The notes under the pieces were generated by a model, which had not been told where the DNA came from, did not search any database, and saw only the letters and a program-made list of their open reading frames with translations. Position numbers and translations under genes: made by a program. From Liolophura sinensis (Eukaryota; Mollusca; Polyplacophora; Chitonida; Chitonidae): a stretch of 64,000 bases of DNA. Below, in pieces: positions 11,051-23,758 of the stretch (its first letter is position 1; every line of letters begins with the position of its first letter). The stretch spans positions 23,057,808-23,121,807 of the forward strand of contig NC_088301.1 of assembly GCF_032854445.1 (NCBI RefSeq). The letters are read 5' to 3'.

Positions 11051-14000
11051 GGACTAACAAAGTGAAAATTAGAAACAATGTTATTAAAATTATAAAAATA
11101 TCTCCATTTAGTGGAGGTGTCTCAGTCTTCCTGCCAAACTGAAATAAAATTCCGCTTAACATATATACATTGCTTCTGGCACAGACACAGACAAAGTGTG
11201 TGATAAAGTGTGTGTGTATAGTTAGTTTTACATGGTCAGGAGGGAAAATAGGGATCGCGGGAAACTTGACTACAGGTTACATATGCGCCATTCGGGCAGT
11301 TGCGTCCAGCATTTGCCTTCGAACTGAAGAGTGAAGGAAAGCTGATCGGATAATACTGCCACAGAGGCATTTTAGATTGTTGATACACAATAAATTTCTG
11401 CACTACCATTTTGCATCTAGTTAAAATATAACAGAACTTTGTTTGTTTAGGACAGAACTGGAAACTTTTTGACCAGTGTTATGGCATGGTACCACGCGAA
11501 AGTAAGGGGATATATATATTTTTCAGGCTGAAGTTGACAAATTTACTACATAAGGAAAATCAATGCGCTCATGTAATCTATAAGGCCGAGTTGAGTCGTA
11601 CATTCAGTGGGCTAATCCGGGCTGGTTCATTCATTAAAAGCGGATCGGCTCCCCTGGTCAGTATTGGCTTAAGGTCACAGGCAAGAAACCATCCCTCGCT
11701 GGTTCCGCTCCAGTTATCAGACAGGAGGTTTTTCAGAAACCTGGCGATGTGCGTTGCATGGTTTTCCACGAAAACTCCAGTAACCTCCACCATATAAATC
11801 CTACCTCCACGGTGCAATTAATTATTGATAAATAATTTAATAATTAGCGTAGATTATAATTCATCTAATGACCTAATAACCAATTTACACGTCATCCACA
11901 CACTTTGATGAGAGTTTTTGAAATACTGCATGATTTCGGAATAAATAATTACTTAATAATTAAAGATTTGGCCGGGATTACTTATGTGTCAAACATTCAA
12001 CTACACAATAACATATAACACCATAACGCCATATAACACGATACAATAACGGTGTTTTTGCCATATTATTGTGTGAACGTCTCGTACGACATGCGCAATG
12101 GACAAACCTGATCAACATCCGGCAATGTGGGACAGCAAATATGACTATCATGATCTATATCGTGGTTTAACTGTGTGTGATCAATTGACACGAAAAAATT
12201 GTTTAAAAAAACATTGTCTAATACCGATGGTACGGGAGAACTCCTAGGTTTGTAACGTCACTCTAGATAGCTATAACATGGCAAAATAGCGTCACCAAAT
12301 GTGTGACTAGGTGTTGACGCTTGTTTGCTATTTACTTGTTGATAAGTGGTGTAAATTTTTAAAAATATTTTTACAACATTTCTGGAATACTACTTTATTA
12401 ATTAATTTAGCTTTAGTGACTGACTTTAGGTTAAGTTTAAGTATTCAGATTCCGGAAAGCAGAGAGTCTGGTTTTCGTTGATCAAAACTGGTTTTAATAC
12501 TTAATACCATATTTAGTTTTAAGCCAAGGCTTCAGTTTTGTACTAAGCCTAAAAATATTTGTGTAACATTATATTAAATATGAACTAAAACTGTCGCTGT
12601 TATACTTTGACCTTGGAGAACTGCATTGGGTGCTGAGTTTGCGTAAAAATTTAAATATAAAATATGATTCAATACCAGTATTAGCTAATACACTTTTCAT
12701 CAACTGGGCCCTGTTGTGGAACGTATTATGCGCTTTAATCTAAACCTTTAAGATCGCTTACCCTATTCAGTTTGTAAATATAGACCGATCCCTTTTGTAT
12801 CGTCTATAATTGGAGGTGAAACTGTTTTAGCCTCAAAGGAGAAGAAAATTTAAATATTAATCAAATACCATTGAAAAAAGTATGCTTTTCCTCGCAGATG
12901 CATGCCATAAAAAATTCTATTATGTACCTCAAGTTGATAAATTATAAATAAAGTCAGCGCCAAAATCCGCTGTGGGTGATTCCATTTTGCCTAAGAACTA
13001 GTCCCGAAGTCTTCTGTGTTAGGAGGAGAATTGCCGTCGGAAACCGCCGAAGTGCAGTTCGTACATTTCCGGTAGAACTCTTCTTCCCAGGAGGTAGCAA
13101 ACAGTACAGTTCGTTTTCTGCTTGACGATCGGGAAATCGGAATGTTGGACGTAGGTTCCGAGTTTTACACGAACAAGCCGGCCGTTTTAACGACTCTCAT
13201 TAGCTGAGAGGCAACACACCACCAGCATAAATTACAGGGTGTTAAAGATGGAGGACTCGATGGACTCCATTATGCCAGCTTTGCCGTTTGCAGGCTTTAC
13301 GTGTAAGGCGAAGAAAAGTGGCAAAAATTATGCAGCAGGCACCACCAGATAGAAAAAAAATGTGCTCCTTTCAGCCAATAATGTTGCGTTTTTAGGTTTT
13401 TTTTACTCCTTTTACGTATAGAATGTGATGAGGGAGGTGGGGTACCTAGCCGTTTTTCATTTTTCTGCCCTTTGTTAGGTGTCATTTTGTCGCCAGGCCT
13501 AACGGTTCACCGCCAGGTGTGTTTTGGTGGGTATTAGTTGAAACTTCACCGGATGTAAACACTTGGATGCGGGGTGAAAATTCCGCGTCACTATATAGCT
13601 GTTGTCAATATACTACCACTGTCACAAATCGGTCAGAAACAGATTGCCATGGTACGGAAATTACACATTTTGAGGATGCTCATGCAGATGCACTGATTGT
13701 TAACATAAGTAAATGTGAAACTATCTTGGTTTGAAGCCAAATTCAACTTCCTGATTTTTCCATCTCATTATCTATTACCCAGACTCCCTCGCACACATTT
13801 ACATCGTCTCTGGTTTACCGGTTATGTCATGTACATAAACACATAGCCGTGCATTAGTCGAACAACCTGCCTGTTAGCCTCTAACCCGAAGTTTTTGGCA
13901 CACTTTACAGCAAGATGTTGTTACAGGTCTTGTCTCTATAGCCTCGTATTGTAGCAGACTTCTTCAGCTGTCAGACATCTTTCAGCTGTACGGTGAGTAG

Positions 14001-14252
14001 TAGAGGGTAACACAAAGAAAAAAAATACGAAGAGAGAGAGAGAGATAGAAAAAAAATACAGCTAGACAGAACTGGAAATGCGCTCAGTAACTCCAACCAA
14101 CACCGTTGTAGGAGTATTTACAGATGTGCTGATTACATTTCTTTATTAACTTAGAAACCGTCAAAAGCAGCAAGCCGGGCCCTGAACAATCATTCAAAAA
14201 CACCATCCGCCTTTGAATCTAATCAACTCCTTAATACTTTCATACTTGGCAC

Positions 14253-14254
<2 letters not shown>

Positions 14255-14302
<48 letters not shown>
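14255..14302. repeat. (TA)n microsatellite
   Basis: About 24 uninterrupted TA dinucleotides. Confidence 0.95.
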
Positions 14303-14311
<9 letters not shown>

Positions 14312-14660
14312 ACGTAGTCTGGCAGTTTAAAAAATGACATTTGCACTCCTCTGCAATTAAAATAACCAGACAGAATTCATACAGCAAGCGAGTAAATTGT
14401 TTCTCAGCTGTACAAAAAGTTTACATTTGACCTAGACAGAAAAGCATGCTGGCTTGGGATGTACTGTAGTGAAACAATACAATGTTTTAACTTGCCCACA
14501 ACAATGTCCGGTTGAAATATGTGTTATGTTCATAATGTCATTAATATTGAGGAACTACTTACTACCATGTACTAAACATTTACATGAACAGTTAGAAAAA
14601 GCCCCCAAAATCCTAGAAACCCTAAACAGATCTGCATAAATATACTTTCATTCACTCATT

Positions 14661-15058
14661 TCTTTTAGATATTTGTGAAAAGTGTTAAAGGCGTTCAAAC
14701 ATTTGAATTCTATGATAGACTCTATGGACCATACTATCACAGTTTAGGAACTCTGATGTCACAGGAAGTTTTTCCAACTCTAATCACGAAACTGAATGTT
14801 GGAATAGATCTTTTTACCCATGAGTAAAAGATTACTGATAAACTTTCTCGAGAATTCCTTTCTTCTGGTGAACGTCAAGAAAATAAGGTGATGTGACGTC
14901 AGAGTTCCTAGATACCGTCAGTATGGCTCATAAAGCCCACTATAGTATTTGAATACTCTTAATAAAATCTGAAAAAACAAATGAAAGTACTTTTACGCAT
15001 AGTTTTTAGTTGTCTGTATGATGAATCTGACTTCATGTTTTAGCTTTCTTTTACTTTG
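14661..15058. mobile_element. Fold-back (MITE-like) element, family F1, copy 1
   Basis: The core from 14681 (gttaaaggcgttcaaacatt) to about 14962 ends in the inverted complement, with the tatggaccata / tatggctcata parts facing each other. No coding capacity. Two further copies occur at 41771 and 47548. The 3' flank (acttttacgcatagttttt) is also shared, so the element extends past the core. Confidence 0.65.
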
Positions 15059-16177
15059 AGCTGACAAGAGGCCGAATTTCACCATTTAAGTGTGACCATT
15101 TGCCAAGAATCACATTGTCGTCGTTGCTTTGGGTTCGATGTCTATGCTGTAGTCTTTTATAACGCACAATGACATATTGAACACATTAAACACACAGGTG
15201 AACATACAGTACGAGTAGACATGTACAGTATGATGCCTTCGATATCGGGTAACGTAGAACAGTTTTATAAGGCACAGGTTTACACAAGGATTCCAGCGCG
15301 TATGCTTTGCCGCAGTTAGTCATTTGTTGACGGATGTTAAACTATAAAACGGCATTCCTGGCCTGTGGCTTCAGACGGGGGTTTACAAGCCGCCGTGTAG
15401 GTTATAAACTTCTTCCAGGGCTCTGTGGTATATGCATGTACACACCATTAAGTAGAACAACTGACAGAAGCACTGTTTGCAGAGCTGGCATGGCAGAATG
15501 TATATAATAATCGAGTAATATAATATATCCTGAAGGGAATGTCATAATGGCGGATAGAACAAATGGCCAAAAAAAAAAATAAATAAATAAAAATAAATAA
15601 ATAAAACCAAAAGAAAAAAAAAAACACACACACACACACACACAAATTCAAGAACCTTCCGGTTTTGTAAAAAGATTAGACTAACGGGAATTCGAGTCTT
15701 TCGACATCCATATGTGAACAGAAATAAGTCAATGTACAATAAGACTGGCATGTCCCGACCCTCAACACAACAAAATACAATATTCATGCACATGTACACC
15801 TATAATTGTTAACATGATGGAAACAAAAACCATGGAAATTCCGTAATAAAAAGTATGATTCTTACATTATGAGTTCTGTCGTTAATTCATGTCGTCTGTC
15901 CAGCAGACGAATGCTATGGCAATATGGACAAGCTAAATTAAGCTTCATTAGCGTACTTTCCAGTCCTCGTGTATGTGGTATGAAATAAATTATTTCGTGC
16001 TGGAACAGCAGAAATACACATCATATATATGTATCAGGCGACATAATTTTCCATTTCCATGACATCACTATCTGACATCACTATGACGTTTCAAATGGTC
16101 TCGCACATCAGTCACATGAATGATGAGGGCGTGTGACGTTACCACAATGGGCAAACGTGATTGAGTCAGTTACACTA

Positions 16178-17434
16178 TCAATTAGGTGCCGATGCACCAC
16201 GGGTAAAGTCTCTATGGGGCACATTATTCTTCGTTAAGAACATGCCATCGAAAGTTGTTATGTTATATCGTTGAGGCGCTCGCGTGCTGGCGATGTCTTT
16301 CCCTCGAAATTTACCCCGAATCAGGTACTCCTTGCCCGTTTTCTGTTGGCACCACACGATGACGTCATCGACGGAAGGCAGAGGCACGTTGGCCAGATCG
16401 GCGATACCTCTGATCACGCAAAGTCCGTTCACGAGGTCGTCCGTCATGTAAGGCGTGTCGTAATCCGGTATAAACCGGCCAGCACCAGTCTCGCACATGG
16501 GTTGCATAATGTCTTTGAAGGCAGCATTGGTTGTTAAACAACTGTATGTGCTAGTGTCGTCTTCTATTTCATCGCCATAGTGCAGTATCAACCACTTGTG
16601 AAGATTGATAATGGCGGTTTTATTAAAGCTTTTCTTAAGAAAAGCCAACGCCCGTGCCAACCCCTGGAGCTCTTCGCTCAAGGAAAAAGCCATGCTAGCA
16701 CCGTCCGTGGAAATACCGTGGAACAACGGTGGGTTGACGTGGAGAGGGCTGTGATAGTAGCGCCAGACAGCGTGAAGAATCACGGGGTAAAACGTGCGCA
16801 GGAAGTCCGACATTATGGTCACTTCCAAGAAACTTGCGGACGGTTTGAACGAGGGCTTGGATCCGAATAACATCTGAAGAGCAAGGAACGGAGGCTTTCT
16901 CGGTCTGCAGTGATTCATAATGGCACCATTCACCACCTTTTCGGAACGCAACACTTCTACGATTTTGCCGTATTCCACGATTTTCCCCTCCCACGGCGCC
17001 ACGTCGCAGGACACGATGTTACACGTGAAGAATTTCTCCTTGAGAATGTCCCAGCACTGAAACTCAAATCCCGGTCCGCTGGGCATCCCGACCAGAACCG
17101 CACCGGAAGGAATGTAGGGCTGCATCGCCGTCAGGTACTTCTCGTGCTCAGACGAAGGCGTGGCCAACACGATGACGTCTTGTGTCGTCACGCACGCGCG
17201 TGCATGAAACTCGGTCAGTTCCAGAGTGGACCGCAGCTCGGATGTGTCCCCGTCGTCCTTCTTGAACCGGAGAATGAACTGAGATTCCTCCATGGCCTGG
17301 TTCCATAGCTCCGCCTTCTCTTCATCCAAGACGAAAGCCTTAACGTCAAATATCCCTCGAGAGGCGGCGTAGCCGGCTATTGAGTGGGCGTTGGCGGATT
17401 CCCCACACACTAGCAGTTTTATTTTACTCCCCAT
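16178..17434 (-). CDS. Opine dehydrogenase family protein, diverged active site
   Basis: 418 aa in one coding exon, slightly longer than Pecten octopine dehydrogenase (about 399 aa). Opine dehydrogenases reductively condense pyruvate with an amino acid using NADH, keeping glycolysis going without oxygen. Matches along the length include GMPSGPGFEFQCWDIL, LQMLFGSKPSF, FLEVTIMS, GKEYLIRGKFRGKDIA and TRAPQRYN. Several expected residues differ: the N-terminal GGGNGAH nucleotide motif reads GESANAH (residues 11-17), the catalytic His212 of Pecten aligns with Tyr216, and Arg324 with Pro328; Asp329 is kept as Asp333. The frame is intact, so it may be a re-purposed or inactive paralogue rather than a pseudogene. 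A splice acceptor about 47 bp before the ATG (17482-17484) suggests a noncoding first exon. Confidence 0.88.
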   Translation of the reverse strand: MGSKIKLLVCGESANAHSIAGYAASRGIFDVKAFVLDEEKAELWNQAMEESQFILRFKKDDGDTSELRSTLELTEFHARACVTTQDVIVLATPSSEHEKYLTAMQPYIPSGAVLVGMPSGPGFEFQCWDILKEKFFTCNIVSCDVAPWEGKIVEYGKIVEVLRSEKVVNGAIMNHCRPRKPPFLALQMLFGSKPSFKPSASFLEVTIMSDFLRTFYPVILHAVWRYYHSPLHVNPPLFHGISTDGASMAFSLSEELQGLARALAFLKKSFNKTAIINLHKWLILHYGDEIEDDTSTYSCLTTNAAFKDIMQPMCETGAGRFIPDYDTPYMTDDLVNGLCVIRGIADLANVPLPSVDDVIVWCQQKTGKEYLIRGKFRGKDIASTRAPQRYNITTFDGMFLTKNNVPHRDFTRGASAPN

Positions 17435-18200
17435 AGCGATTCCTCAGACCATGTGGCAGATGGTGACTTACACAGAAAGGGCTGAAAAAATATCATATAG
17501 TACAGTATATGATACATCAGTACAGGCCTATTCGCAAAATCCGTAGTTATACAGCTAAAAAACTCATTTTAGAACGAAATTTGCAGAGGTCAGTCATTTT
17601 CTCTCTAGACTGTTGATTCTGTTTGTGGATCGCTCGTGAACCATTAATGTTTACTAACAAGATTTTATTATCTTAGCTAGCTGCTGTAAAACTTAGGGGC
17701 TACATGTACAAGATTTACATAAAATGTACGATTTTGAGGTTAGATTCATTTCATTACATTATCTTGGGACATGCAAGCATAGGTGGACATCGTGGACATT
17801 TAAAACATAGGAAACCCTAGGCCGCACGATGCATTTTATAGGACAATGGTCATCCTATTTCTCCGGCAGACTGAATTCTGCCAACTTAAAGCATTTAACA
17901 AAAGGGCCTATAAATAAAAAGTAAAGGAAGTTCATTCGTCTAAATACGTTAAAAAACATTACACCCACATATCATTGTGTAATCTCTAACACGTGTTCTG
18001 GCTAGTCGCTGTATGACAGTCTATGAACATGCCAATTGTGAATATCAGTCTTTCCATCCATCATTTTCGGCAATGGTATAACACGTGTTTCTCAAATTCC
18101 GATAAGTACTATACTGAAATTCAATGGATCAATCAGTAAAATGCTTCTAGTTGTATTAAATTAAAGGAGTGCAAGAAGTAAGCTGCATGTACTGACTTAC

Positions 18201-18330
18201 CGGCACAGCCGAATACAACATGTATGCCTGTAACTGTGTTCTCCTTGTCTGCATTACCTTGAAGCAAAAATAAACTGACCTCTAAAAATTTTGTCGACTC
18301 TGTAAAGAGGCTAACTGACAGTGTAGCGTT
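18201..18330 (-). other. Possible 5' noncoding exon of the opine dehydrogenase homologue
   Basis: On the minus strand a good donor (gccg|gtaagtcag, exon end at 18201) follows a GC-richer stretch. It lies about 0.7 kb upstream of the acceptor before the dehydrogenase ATG. The upstream limit is unknown. It would carry short upstream ATGs not in frame with the main protein. Confidence 0.3.
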
Positions 18331-21300
18331 TCTCCGAAACCTGGTTCCTTGGCTCGCGCGCGTCTCCAAGGTGATTCTAAATTTGGGGCGCTGTAAACTC
18401 CCAATGGTTAAAGCTGAGAACTTAACCTGAACTCAAGTGGTTTTCGACAGTTGTACTTCAGCATGCAGCATAAGCCGGGAGTACATACATATCCATGCAC
18501 GAAAGCCACATGGACTTATAGTAAGCATAAAAAGCGGCAATAAAGATATCTAAATCGACAACAAAAATGGTCAAATAGTACACGCAATACCTCAAATATT
18601 TAGTATAAGAAAAAAATAGTTTACTGCAGGATTAGTCAGGGCACATGCGCCGACATTGCCAAGATTTCCACGTGATATACTCTTACTTTTACGTGATGTT
18701 ATATTATCTCTACTATGACTCAAAGCACCGGTTCTGAGAACCATCCGTATTTTGCCTTAGTTACGTAAGACATTGTGGTTTATGATGTATGAGATCAGTA
18801 GTTGAGGCTGTGCCGCTGTTCTTGGTATTTTGATGTATTTTTCAAGTTACTAGATGTCATTTTCCTTCTTGTCTTATGTACGTTACATACCAAGACGCAA
18901 TACGTCCGCCATGGGATCAATCCTGAGTATATATAAGGACATACCTCAAACTAAAAATTAATAATCTTTATGTTTCTTCACACGAGGCTTAGTGAACTAA
19001 GACAAGGGCAAGGTAGACAGACCCATCGAAATTCTCTCATATCTATACAGAGCATGTTGTCACCACGATGTATATGCATGATGTATAGATGGCGAACTGG
19101 ACGATTCCCATTCCAATTTGGGTATGGCTCGTTATTATATTTATTTCTTTTTTCTCAATAGCGCTGCTTTCCATCAAAATCAAACTAAAGTGTATTATAT
19201 TTTATTTTAATTATATGGGTATATTTTTATTCAATGCTTTTCGCCAGGTACTAGACAAACCTTTTGGCTTAAAGTCGCAGCTGGGCAAAGGAAGAGCTGG
19301 ATTCTAACAAGCAAACTAGCTCATCGGTCAAAGTCTGGTCGTATGGGGTTGACGTTTAGGTCAAATGCGCAAACGAGGATCCATGCGTAATTATATACAC
19401 AGACGTGCGTTATGAACGAGATTACTATAGTATATGGTTATAACTACCTATGAATTTACATGATCTTGATGTTAAGTTATCAGAATCACGAGCTGGATGT
19501 AGTATCGCTGGTGTGTTGGTTCATCATTTATTTAAAGCGGATGATCTGTGTCTCGTGCCCGTCAGCGTTACGTGCATGCATGTGCACTGTACAACAGCGC
19601 TGAAGATTCTTCAGGTAATATCATATGCAAAGCTTCAATATTAGAAAACTATACATATTGTGAGTACAGTGTACAATGGACTGACCTGAGCTCGGGTTTG
19701 CTGCCTGCTCTCATGAACTTCCCTGTTCCGTAAACAGGGAACTGAATATTTCTTCACTATGGCGGTAAACACCAACTAAAGCCCAAGGACTGTGAAATAG
19801 GTCTTTTTGCTTTTCTTCTTACTTCTCACAATAATAATAATAAAAAAAAATTCGTGTCAGCAAGAACATAAAAAACACACAGATTGATTATAAATGAACA
19901 AGAGCACAGCGGAAAACTAGATGCTAGAACATTTTAGCATAAACTTAAATAAAAATGCTGACTACCGGTACTTACCAGAGAATAAATTCAACCATCGTTT
20001 CAGTATTATGACAAGGAAGACAGTACAGTTTTTCTCGGTTTTTAAAACAAATTGGCATCTGTCAGCATGATAACTCATTTAAATGTATCGAACTTAAAGT
20101 ACAGAATTGTCAGTCGTAGGAAGTGCATATCATCTCGAGTTCGAGGGCTATCCGCCATCTTGAACAAGCCTGTTTTCACTTTCGAACTCGCGGATTCGTC
20201 AAGACTACGGCCACACGCACATGAGTCAAAAACTAAAGCTTTCGAAGTAACATTACGCCTAATACAAACAATGTAAGTTGGCGATAATTATTAATTTATG
20301 TGGAATTGTTCATGTAAAGTTTAACAATCAAATCTTTCTAACACTTACATTGTACCTACTTCTCAGCAACTGCTAGCCTAACAAACTTTAATTGCATAAT
20401 GACTTGGCGCCATAACGCAGACAAATGAGAACGCCTACTGGACAGAATACCGGCAAGGTCCAACAATCAGGTGAATGTTGCATAGCGACTAGCCTACGCT
20501 GAGGACATCAAAATAAGTTTAAAAAACACACACCCTCGCAACTAGCTAATCTGTCCAACTTCTTCCGATCTTTTCAGAATTATATGCAAATGATCATCAC
20601 ATAGCAAATGTAATTAAGAGCCAATTCCAAAAATTCCATGAAAAACTTTGTGTAATAAGTTTGTTGGCATTCAATCGGTTGGGGATATCAACTATGGAGC
20701 AGGCACCCAGGGGTCAAGCTCAAATGGCATATCCGACCTCTGATAACCCACACATTACTGATACCGTATTCTGCGGCTATTTCCACAGTTTTCATGACTA
20801 CCTACGCGCTCGATAGCCGCAAGGTAAGCCTAAATACAATAAGGAGCTGTTAAATACACGTATGTAGGTAACTTTACAATATCATGTAAATCTTCTCGCT
20901 ACGTACGCTATCAAAGGCAACCGACCGATACGTGATATTTACCGTCATGACCCATAAAATACCGCAAGCGCAGTCGATAACCCTTTGCGACATAAAATTA
21001 AAAGGATAATAAATGAAAGTACGATTCCAAACGTAATCACAATTTTTATTCAATGCGTAATCATTACATACAAATGCCAACAATACAATAAAGAAAACGT
21101 CACGAGAGGAAGCAAATATTTGACCATAACACACTATTTCGTTAAGCACACTGACACGGCGTACTTGGGTGAAACTACTTCCGAAAATTTCTTCACATTT
21201 TTTCGTGGCGATTCTCACCAATAGACCCATAATAAAATGTATATGCCAGATAAACAAGCATTCTGGAAGTAGGCCTATTGCTTTTGCAATAGATCTCCCA

Positions 21301-21504
21301 GATACGGCTTTTATCCATCATAATAATAGCTATTTTGAAGTCAAAACAGGACAAAAACAGCCATAAATTTGTTGAGGATGGACGAAACGGCCCGGTAACT
21401 ACGAACTGATCTGTAAGTCGTGATGGTAAAGCCATATACCACGTTTAAAAAATAGTCTGGAGAACTGATACTAAACAGACGAGGTGAAAACCTCTATCAT
21501 GTAG

Positions 21505-21653
21505 TCCTCAGGGAGGTCTGTCAACAACCTGCTGATAGTCGTGAGTTTCCTCCGGGCTCTGCCCGGGTTTCTCCCACCATAATGCTGGCCGACTTCGCAT
21601 AAGTAAAATATTCTTAAGTACGGCGTAAAACACCAGTCAAATAAATAAATAAA
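21505..21653 (+). repeat. SINE family 1, 3' part
   Basis: From gaggtctgtcaacaacctgc through the body to aaacaccagtcaaataaata. Confidence 0.75.
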
Positions 21654-21777
21654 ACATAATGCTCTCCAGAATAGGTAGGGGACTAACAAATGCTATGGCT
21701 TGATTAGCTAACGAGGTATATATTTCTTTTTAACGCCTTGTTGACGATTTTTGCCAGTTATATAAAATGAACTATTT

Positions 21778-22041
21778 TATTTATTATTTGATTGGTGTTT
21801 TACGCCGTACTCAAGAACATTTCACTTATACGACGGCGGTCAGCATTATGGTGGGTGAAAACCAGGCAGAGCCCGGGGGGAAACCCACGACCATCCGCAG
21901 GTTGCTGACAGACCTTCCCACGTACGGCCAGAGAGGAAGCCAGAATGAGCTGGACTTGAACTTACAGCGACCGCATTGGTGAGAGACCCCTGGGTCATTA
22001 CGCTGCACTAGCGTGCTAACCAACTCAGTCACGGAGGCCCC
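21778..22041 (-). repeat. SINE family 1, full length, reverse
   Basis: Complete: tail (tttgattggtgttttacgcc) at the left, tRNA-like head (ctcagtcacggaggcccc) at the right, about 263 bp, followed at once by a long TA tract. Confidence 0.87.
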
Positions 22042-22050
22042 TATTCATAC

Positions 22051-22052
<2 letters not shown>

Positions 22053-22132
<80 letters not shown>
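22053..22132. repeat. (TA)n microsatellite
   Basis: About 80 bp of nearly pure TA, adjoining the SINE head. Confidence 0.95.
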
Positions 22133-22656
22133 CATTTATACCGCCTTGGCCTGGATAATTTGATTACACCCTAATTCCTCACCATATGAAAGAGCTACTT
22201 TCAGAGCGATTTGTGCACCCTTCTAATTCGATTTGAAGACAAAACTACGTTGGTTGGTTTGACCAGTTTTAGGGCTTTACAAAAATATAATTTTATCCAT
22301 CTACATAGAATAATACGTATATGTCTGAATAAAGACCTTGCAAAAAGAGAAAAGGTTGGATTACAGCGTAGTACATAAAAGAAAACAGGTCTGTAATGGG
22401 TTCGTATCATTTATTTGGCATTACGCACTAACTGCGCGTCATCATTATAATATAATGTTACATCTCCTTCCATCAGAAATTTCGAGTTTCTCTTGGGTTA
22501 GTCTATATACAACTGTTGAACTACATATATAAAATCAGCAACCGCATGTATATGACTTCCTCGATGTAGTACTCTCCAACTTTCTCACACAAGCGCGTAA
22601 TTGCTAAAAGCCGATCAAAAAATCCATTTTTAAAAATGTCTGAATATTTACTCATT

Positions 22657-22764
22657 TGTTTGATTTGGCGTTTTACAACGTACTTCTTCACTTTAATTAT
22701 ACGACGGCGGACAGCATTATGCCATGGTGAAAGGAAGCCGAGCAGAGCTCAGAGGAAACTCACA
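22657..22764 (-). repeat. SINE family 1, partial, old
   Basis: Recognisable gtttgatttggcgttttac and acgacggcggacagcattat, then decays. Confidence 0.6.
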
Positions 22765-23546
22765 AATATAAACTAAAGGCTGATTTGGGAATTAAATGGC
22801 TAAATAACATCTCTGATACTATAAACCTTACTAAAGTCAAAAATAGCTTGGTGATCAGGCTTGTGGGTGAGCCGTATAAAGTACTGTCCATTATGATATT
22901 AAAATAATAGAATTCCAGATCCTTACAGTGAGATATTGTTTTGAGCATATATAGGGTGTGTGTGACCTGTCTTATAGATAAACTAAGCAGGAAACCGAAA
23001 ACCAGAAAATACATGTCCGTTAGCATTTAACTCGTATACCATAAGGATATGAAACACAACTACTAGACAATGCACTGTAGCACGAGTATTAAGGAATGAC
23101 GTAGAATCAACACATTCTATAGATACCTGAAGCTTGACTCAAAATGTACTGTCGTTTCAAAAGGGGCAGTGAAAGAAGTGTTTCGAACAGAATATGTGTC
23201 AATGGTTTTGTCCTTCCTTTGTTTTCTTACTAATTATGCACATCCTAAAGCACTGTTATCTACAAAAATCTGTCAAACCTATTACATAGTTGCGTTTCCA
23301 AGTTAACGCTTTGGTACACATACGTAATTCTTGTACAATGGACAAAAAGAACAACTAACTATACCATTTGGTTATTTTTCAATCAAGTAAGCACTACTGC
23401 TGAACACACATTTATCAGAAGCCTCTTATGGAGGTAATCACAAAGAAAACATATTTTGAGCACAAGCTGGCCTTCTTATTATTGAAGTCAGCATTTGCAC
23501 TGGCCCTTATATACAGCAGTTACTTAAAAACATCAACACTTATAAG

Positions 23547-23758
23547 CCATGTGTTTCACCAATGCAGTCGCTGTGAGTTCAAGTAAATCTCATGTTGGCT
23601 TCCTCTTCGGCCGTACGTGGGAAGGTCTGGCACCAACCTGTGGATGGCCGTGGCTTTCCACCGGGCTCTGCCTGGTTTCCTCCCACCATAATGCCGTTGT
23701 ATAAGTGAAATATTCTTGAGTACGTCGTAAAACACCAATCAAATAAATAAATAAATAT
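23547..23758 (+). repeat. SINE family 1, lacking the first part of the head
   Basis: Starts just before the B-box-like gagttcaagt, complete through aaacaccaatcaaataaata. Confidence 0.8.

Larger units (their letters stand above)
11051..16177. other. Gene-poor interval between LINE fragment and opine dehydrogenase homologue
   Basis: No confident gene. Contains a possible family 2 SINE piece (about 11580-11815), a (TA)n tract, one fold-back element and an A-rich/(CA)n stretch near 15567-15645. One speculative first exon at 13248-13302 is described in the findings. Confidence 0.45.

Noticed and set aside
16271-17308. Plus-strand open frames of 88-132 codons
   Set aside because: Antisense shadows of the opine dehydrogenase homologue, whose minus-strand frame has clear family motifs.
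20874-21257. 127-codon minus-strand open frame
   Set aside because: No family features, AT-rich composition, overlaps another open frame on the opposite strand; probably chance.
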